A stretch of 8,207 bases of DNA from Bacillota bacterium. Lineage in GTDB: Bacteria > Bacillota > Clostridia > Lachnospirales > Lachnospiraceae. The stretch is taken from contig JAEWRS010000234.1 in NCBI GenBank assembly GCA_023398855.1, positions 1 to 8,207 on the forward strand, read 5' to 3'. The notes under the pieces are model-generated. The model ran no database searches and was not told where the DNA came from. It saw only the letters and a list, made by a program, of their open reading frames with translations. Shown here piece after piece: positions 6,308 through 8,207 of the stretch. The position numbers and the translations under genes were made by a program. Positions within the stretch are counted from its first letter, which is position 1, and each line of letters begins with the position of its first letter.

Positions 6308-7090
6308 ATGGCAAATAAATTACAATTACGCAGAGAAAAAATATTGGACTTGCTTTCGCAGGTTCCCATCAGTTCTACGCAGCAGTTAGCCGAAGCAACC
6401 GATGTTTCTACCGAAACTATGCGTAAAGATCTGGATGCCTTAGCGGAAGAGGGCTTGATCATTAAAGTACATGGCGGAGTGGCCCTGGCCAATACGGTAA
6501 GCGAGATACCGTTTGACTTACGTGCCAAAGAGCATGTGGAACAAAAGATAATCATTGCCACAGCAGCCGCAAAACTAATAGAAAAGGGTGATGCTATTTT
6601 AATGGAAAACTGCACCACCAATCTGGAGCTGGCAAAAGTATTGGTACAGGATCCAGAGTTACTGAAAACGCTTGTTGTGATCACCAATTCCTTTGAAGTT
6701 GCTTCCCTGTTTAACTCCGGAGGCTTTTGCCAGAGACTGTATTTTTTAGGAGGCTGGGTAAGTCCCCAGGAGCACGCCACACATGGCTATCAGACGACGA
6801 AGATGATGCAGGAGGTACACGTTCACAAAGCATTCTTAAGCGGCGCAGCAATCAATGGAGAAATGATCATAACCGGATATTACGATGATGATGTTGCGTT
6901 CCAAAAGACAGCCCTGGAATGTGGGGATGAAATCATTCTGATGCTGGACAGCAGCAAATATGGGAAAAACGCACTGTTAACGGTTGCACATCTGTCTCAA
7001 ATGGATTATCTGGTTACTGATCAGGCTTTTTCCAAAGAGCAGCTTAAGGAAATTACTGCAATGAATGTCACCTATATTTTTGCTCAATAG
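6308..7090 (+). CDS. DeoR-family transcriptional regulator
   Basis: This 260-residue protein has the usual DeoR length and layout. The N-terminal winged helix-turn-helix covers residues 6-57, with recognition region VSTETMRKDLDAL (33-45) and the family signature ending in KVHGGVAL (53-60). The C-terminal sensor domain (about 75-250) is related to sugar-phosphate isomerases: ENCTTN at 100-105, ITNSFEVAS at 125-133, LGGWVSP at 147-153, DSSKYGK at 214-220 and a TD pair near 237-238. The usual first motif is D-x-G-T/S-T; here it is E-N-C-T-T, so the effector pocket may differ. These proteins normally repress catabolic operons until a phosphorylated sugar binds. The gene diverges from the transporter operon and has a near-consensus promoter overlapped by a palindrome. 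It probably controls both directions. The start has AAAGGAT seven bases upstream. Confidence 0.95.
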   Translation: MANKLQLRREKILDLLSQVPISSTQQLAEATDVSTETMRKDLDALAEEGLIIKVHGGVALANTVSEIPFDLRAKEHVEQKIIIATAAAKLIEKGDAILMENCTTNLELAKVLVQDPELLKTLVVITNSFEVASLFNSGGFCQRLYFLGGWVSPQEHATHGYQTTKMMQEVHVHKAFLSGAAINGEMIITGYYDDDVAFQKTALECGDEIILMLDSSKYGKNALLTVAHLSQMDYLVTDQAFSKEQLKEITAMNVTYIFAQ

Positions 7091-7119
7091 AATCAGAGCC
7101 TTGGGAAGGGGGTTACATT

Positions 7120-8082
7120 ATGGGGAAAAACGATAATATGCTGGCAATCCTGTGGCTGCTGAATTCCGGCGTTAAAATGACTGCAAAACAAATATCCCAA
7201 AAGTTAGAAATCAGTATAAGAACCGTTTACCGGCATATGGATGCTTTATGTGCCAGTGGAGTGCCAATCATATCTGATCCAGGTCATAATGGCGGGTACA
7301 GCCTGCTGAATCATTTTATCAGGGCACCGTTGGTGTTTGATATGGAAGAAAAAAAAGCACTCCTTCATGCGGCTGTTTTTGCAAAAGAAGCCGGCTACCC
7401 TTCCAGTGAGGCATTAGGCAATGCCACTGCAAAGTTAAAAATGTATTCGAATGAGGAACAGGAAAGTATACTTAACCATCATTTAGCCGGATTTGAAGTT
7501 ATTAATCCCGCGGTAAAGCCTTCCATTCCACCTATATTGGTGGAATTGGAGCAGGCGGTAGAAAAGGAACTCTCTGTGGAAATTGATTATCGAACAAGCC
7601 GTGAAGAGCAGACAAAGAACAGAATGATAGATCCCTATGGAATGGTTTATTGGAACAACAAATGGTATACTGTTGCATATTGTCACTTAAGGAATGAAAT
7701 ACGTAGCTTTCGGGCAGACCGGATTTTACGGATCAAGGGTACTCAAATCATATTTAGCCGTCCCAAAGCTTTTTCCCCACGCGAATTCTTTATGAAAAAC
7801 CTGTTGCCAGATTTAGGTGGTAAGACTGGTTTGGTTTCTTTAATTATCGAAGGCAGGTCAGAGGCTTTGGATGAATTATGCCTGCATTGGTTTTTGGGAC
7901 ATCATTTAAAAGAGCGGACATCAAATCAAGCCATCTTTTTATTTGAGGAAAGCACAATTCGTATTTATGTCCCTTATTTTCTTCTATCCTATGGTAAATC
8001 CATTCAGATAATTGAGCCGCAGAGCGTAAAGGAAAGACTTGCCGCTGTTGCAATGGAATTAATGGAATATTATCAACATTAA
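7120..8082 (+). CDS. HTH and WYL-domain transcriptional regulator
   Basis: This 320-residue protein has an N-terminal winged helix-turn-helix of the HTH_11 kind at residues 5-60, with MTAKQISQKLEI and SIRTVYRHMDAL as the two helices and GGYSL ending the wing. The WYL domain is at about 140-215. It contains DPYGMVYWNNKWY and ends with RSFRADRI (195-202), whose arginines are typical of WYL ligand-binding sites. The name-giving triplet is W182-Y183-T184 here, not W-Y-L. A C-terminal extension (about 235-320) matches the WCX-type tail. WYL regulators can bind nucleic acid or nucleotide-type ligands, but many with this layout control metabolic genes. It starts 29 nt after the DeoR-family gene with an AAGGGGG site, and ends at a terminator, so the two regulators are likely one transcript. 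Its target is unknown: the neighbouring operon or the next gene are both possible. Confidence 0.94.
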   Translation: MGKNDNMLAILWLLNSGVKMTAKQISQKLEISIRTVYRHMDALCASGVPIISDPGHNGGYSLLNHFIRAPLVFDMEEKKALLHAAVFAKEAGYPSSEALGNATAKLKMYSNEEQESILNHHLAGFEVINPAVKPSIPPILVELEQAVEKELSVEIDYRTSREEQTKNRMIDPYGMVYWNNKWYTVAYCHLRNEIRSFRADRILRIKGTQIIFSRPKAFSPREFFMKNLLPDLGGKTGLVSLIIEGRSEALDELCLHWFLGHHLKERTSNQAIFLFEESTIRIYVPYFLLSYGKSIQIIEPQSVKERLAAVAMELMEYYQH

Positions 8083-8084
8083 TC

Positions 8085-8119
8085 GCTTCACTGACAGCAG
8101 ATGTCAGTGAAGCTGTTTT
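8085..8119 (+). terminator. Rho-independent terminator after the regulator pair
   Basis: GCTTCACTGACA (8085-8096) and TGTCAGTGAAGC (8102-8113) form a perfect 12-bp stem with a 5-base loop, followed at once by TGTTTT. It begins three bases after the WYL-gene stop. This ends the two-regulator transcript and separates it from the gene starting at 8189. Confidence 0.93.
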
Positions 8120-8188
8120 ATAATGGGGATAAACACCAATTGCTGATGGCTGGTATTCTTGGTGAATCAATTAAGGAGAAATTGCAAA

Positions 8189-8207
8189 ATGAATCATACC
8201 GTTTATC
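8189..8207 (+). CDS. Start of an unidentified gene (cut by window edge)
   Basis: AAGGAG (8173-8178) lies ten bases before an ATG that opens a frame of six codons, MNHTVY, before the window ends. Nothing can be said about its function. It follows a strong terminator, so it needs its own promoter. TGGTATTCT at 8151-8159 could be an extended -10, but no convincing -35 accompanies it. Confidence 0.55.

Noticed and set aside
1..8207. CRISPR array, tRNA, rRNA, insertion sequence or attachment site
   Set aside because: No spaced repeat series, tRNA-like arm pattern, transposase motif or flanking duplication was seen; the window is accounted for by genes and short control regions.

Overview
The window looks like a carbohydrate/nucleoside-type catabolic locus from a Gram-positive anaerobe. 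The best guess is Bacillota, class Clostridia, perhaps Lachnospiraceae. The reasons are moderate GC with AT-rich promoter regions, strong AGGAG-type ribosome binding sites, sigma-A-like promoters, a lipoprotein-anchored solute-binding protein, and a CUT1 ABC transporter with no ATPase gene beside it. The taxon is an inference; no rRNA or marker gene is present.

Positions 1-6039 form a tightly packed minus-strand operon of six genes. In transcription order they are: an inosine/uridine nucleoside hydrolase-fold protein (6039-5071), a MalF/UgpA-type permease (5044-4103), a MalG/UgpE-type permease (4110-3244, overlapping the first by 8 nt), a UgpB-like solute-binding lipoprotein (3191-1791), a Cof-type HAD-IIB phosphatase (1709-882), and a xylose-isomerase-like TIM-barrel sugar isomerase/epimerase (881 to beyond the left edge). 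An 8-bp stem-loop lies between the binding-protein gene and the phosphatase gene. The last two genes abut exactly (TGA then ATG).

Positions 6040-6307 are a 268-bp AT-rich divergent control region. It holds a near-consensus promoter for the plus-strand regulators, candidate promoters for the minus-strand operon, and the same palindromic motif (ACCAT-N8-TGGTA) over a -10-like element on each side. It also holds a 14-base inverted repeat matching at 13 positions, and an AT palindrome.

Positions 6308-8082 carry two tandem plus-strand regulators, a DeoR-family repressor and an HTH/WYL-domain regulator. They are followed by a strong intrinsic terminator (8085-8119). A new gene starts at 8189 and leaves the right edge after six codons.

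Working model (inference): a small glycosylated or phosphorylated compound is bound outside the cell and imported through the two permeases, powered by an ATPase encoded elsewhere. It is then cleaved by the nucleoside-hydrolase-like enzyme and processed by the phosphatase and the isomerase. The DeoR protein probably controls both its own gene and the operon. The substrate cannot be read from the sequence. The least ordinary parts are the variant nucleoside-hydrolase signature, the unusual mix of enzymes, and the matched operators.
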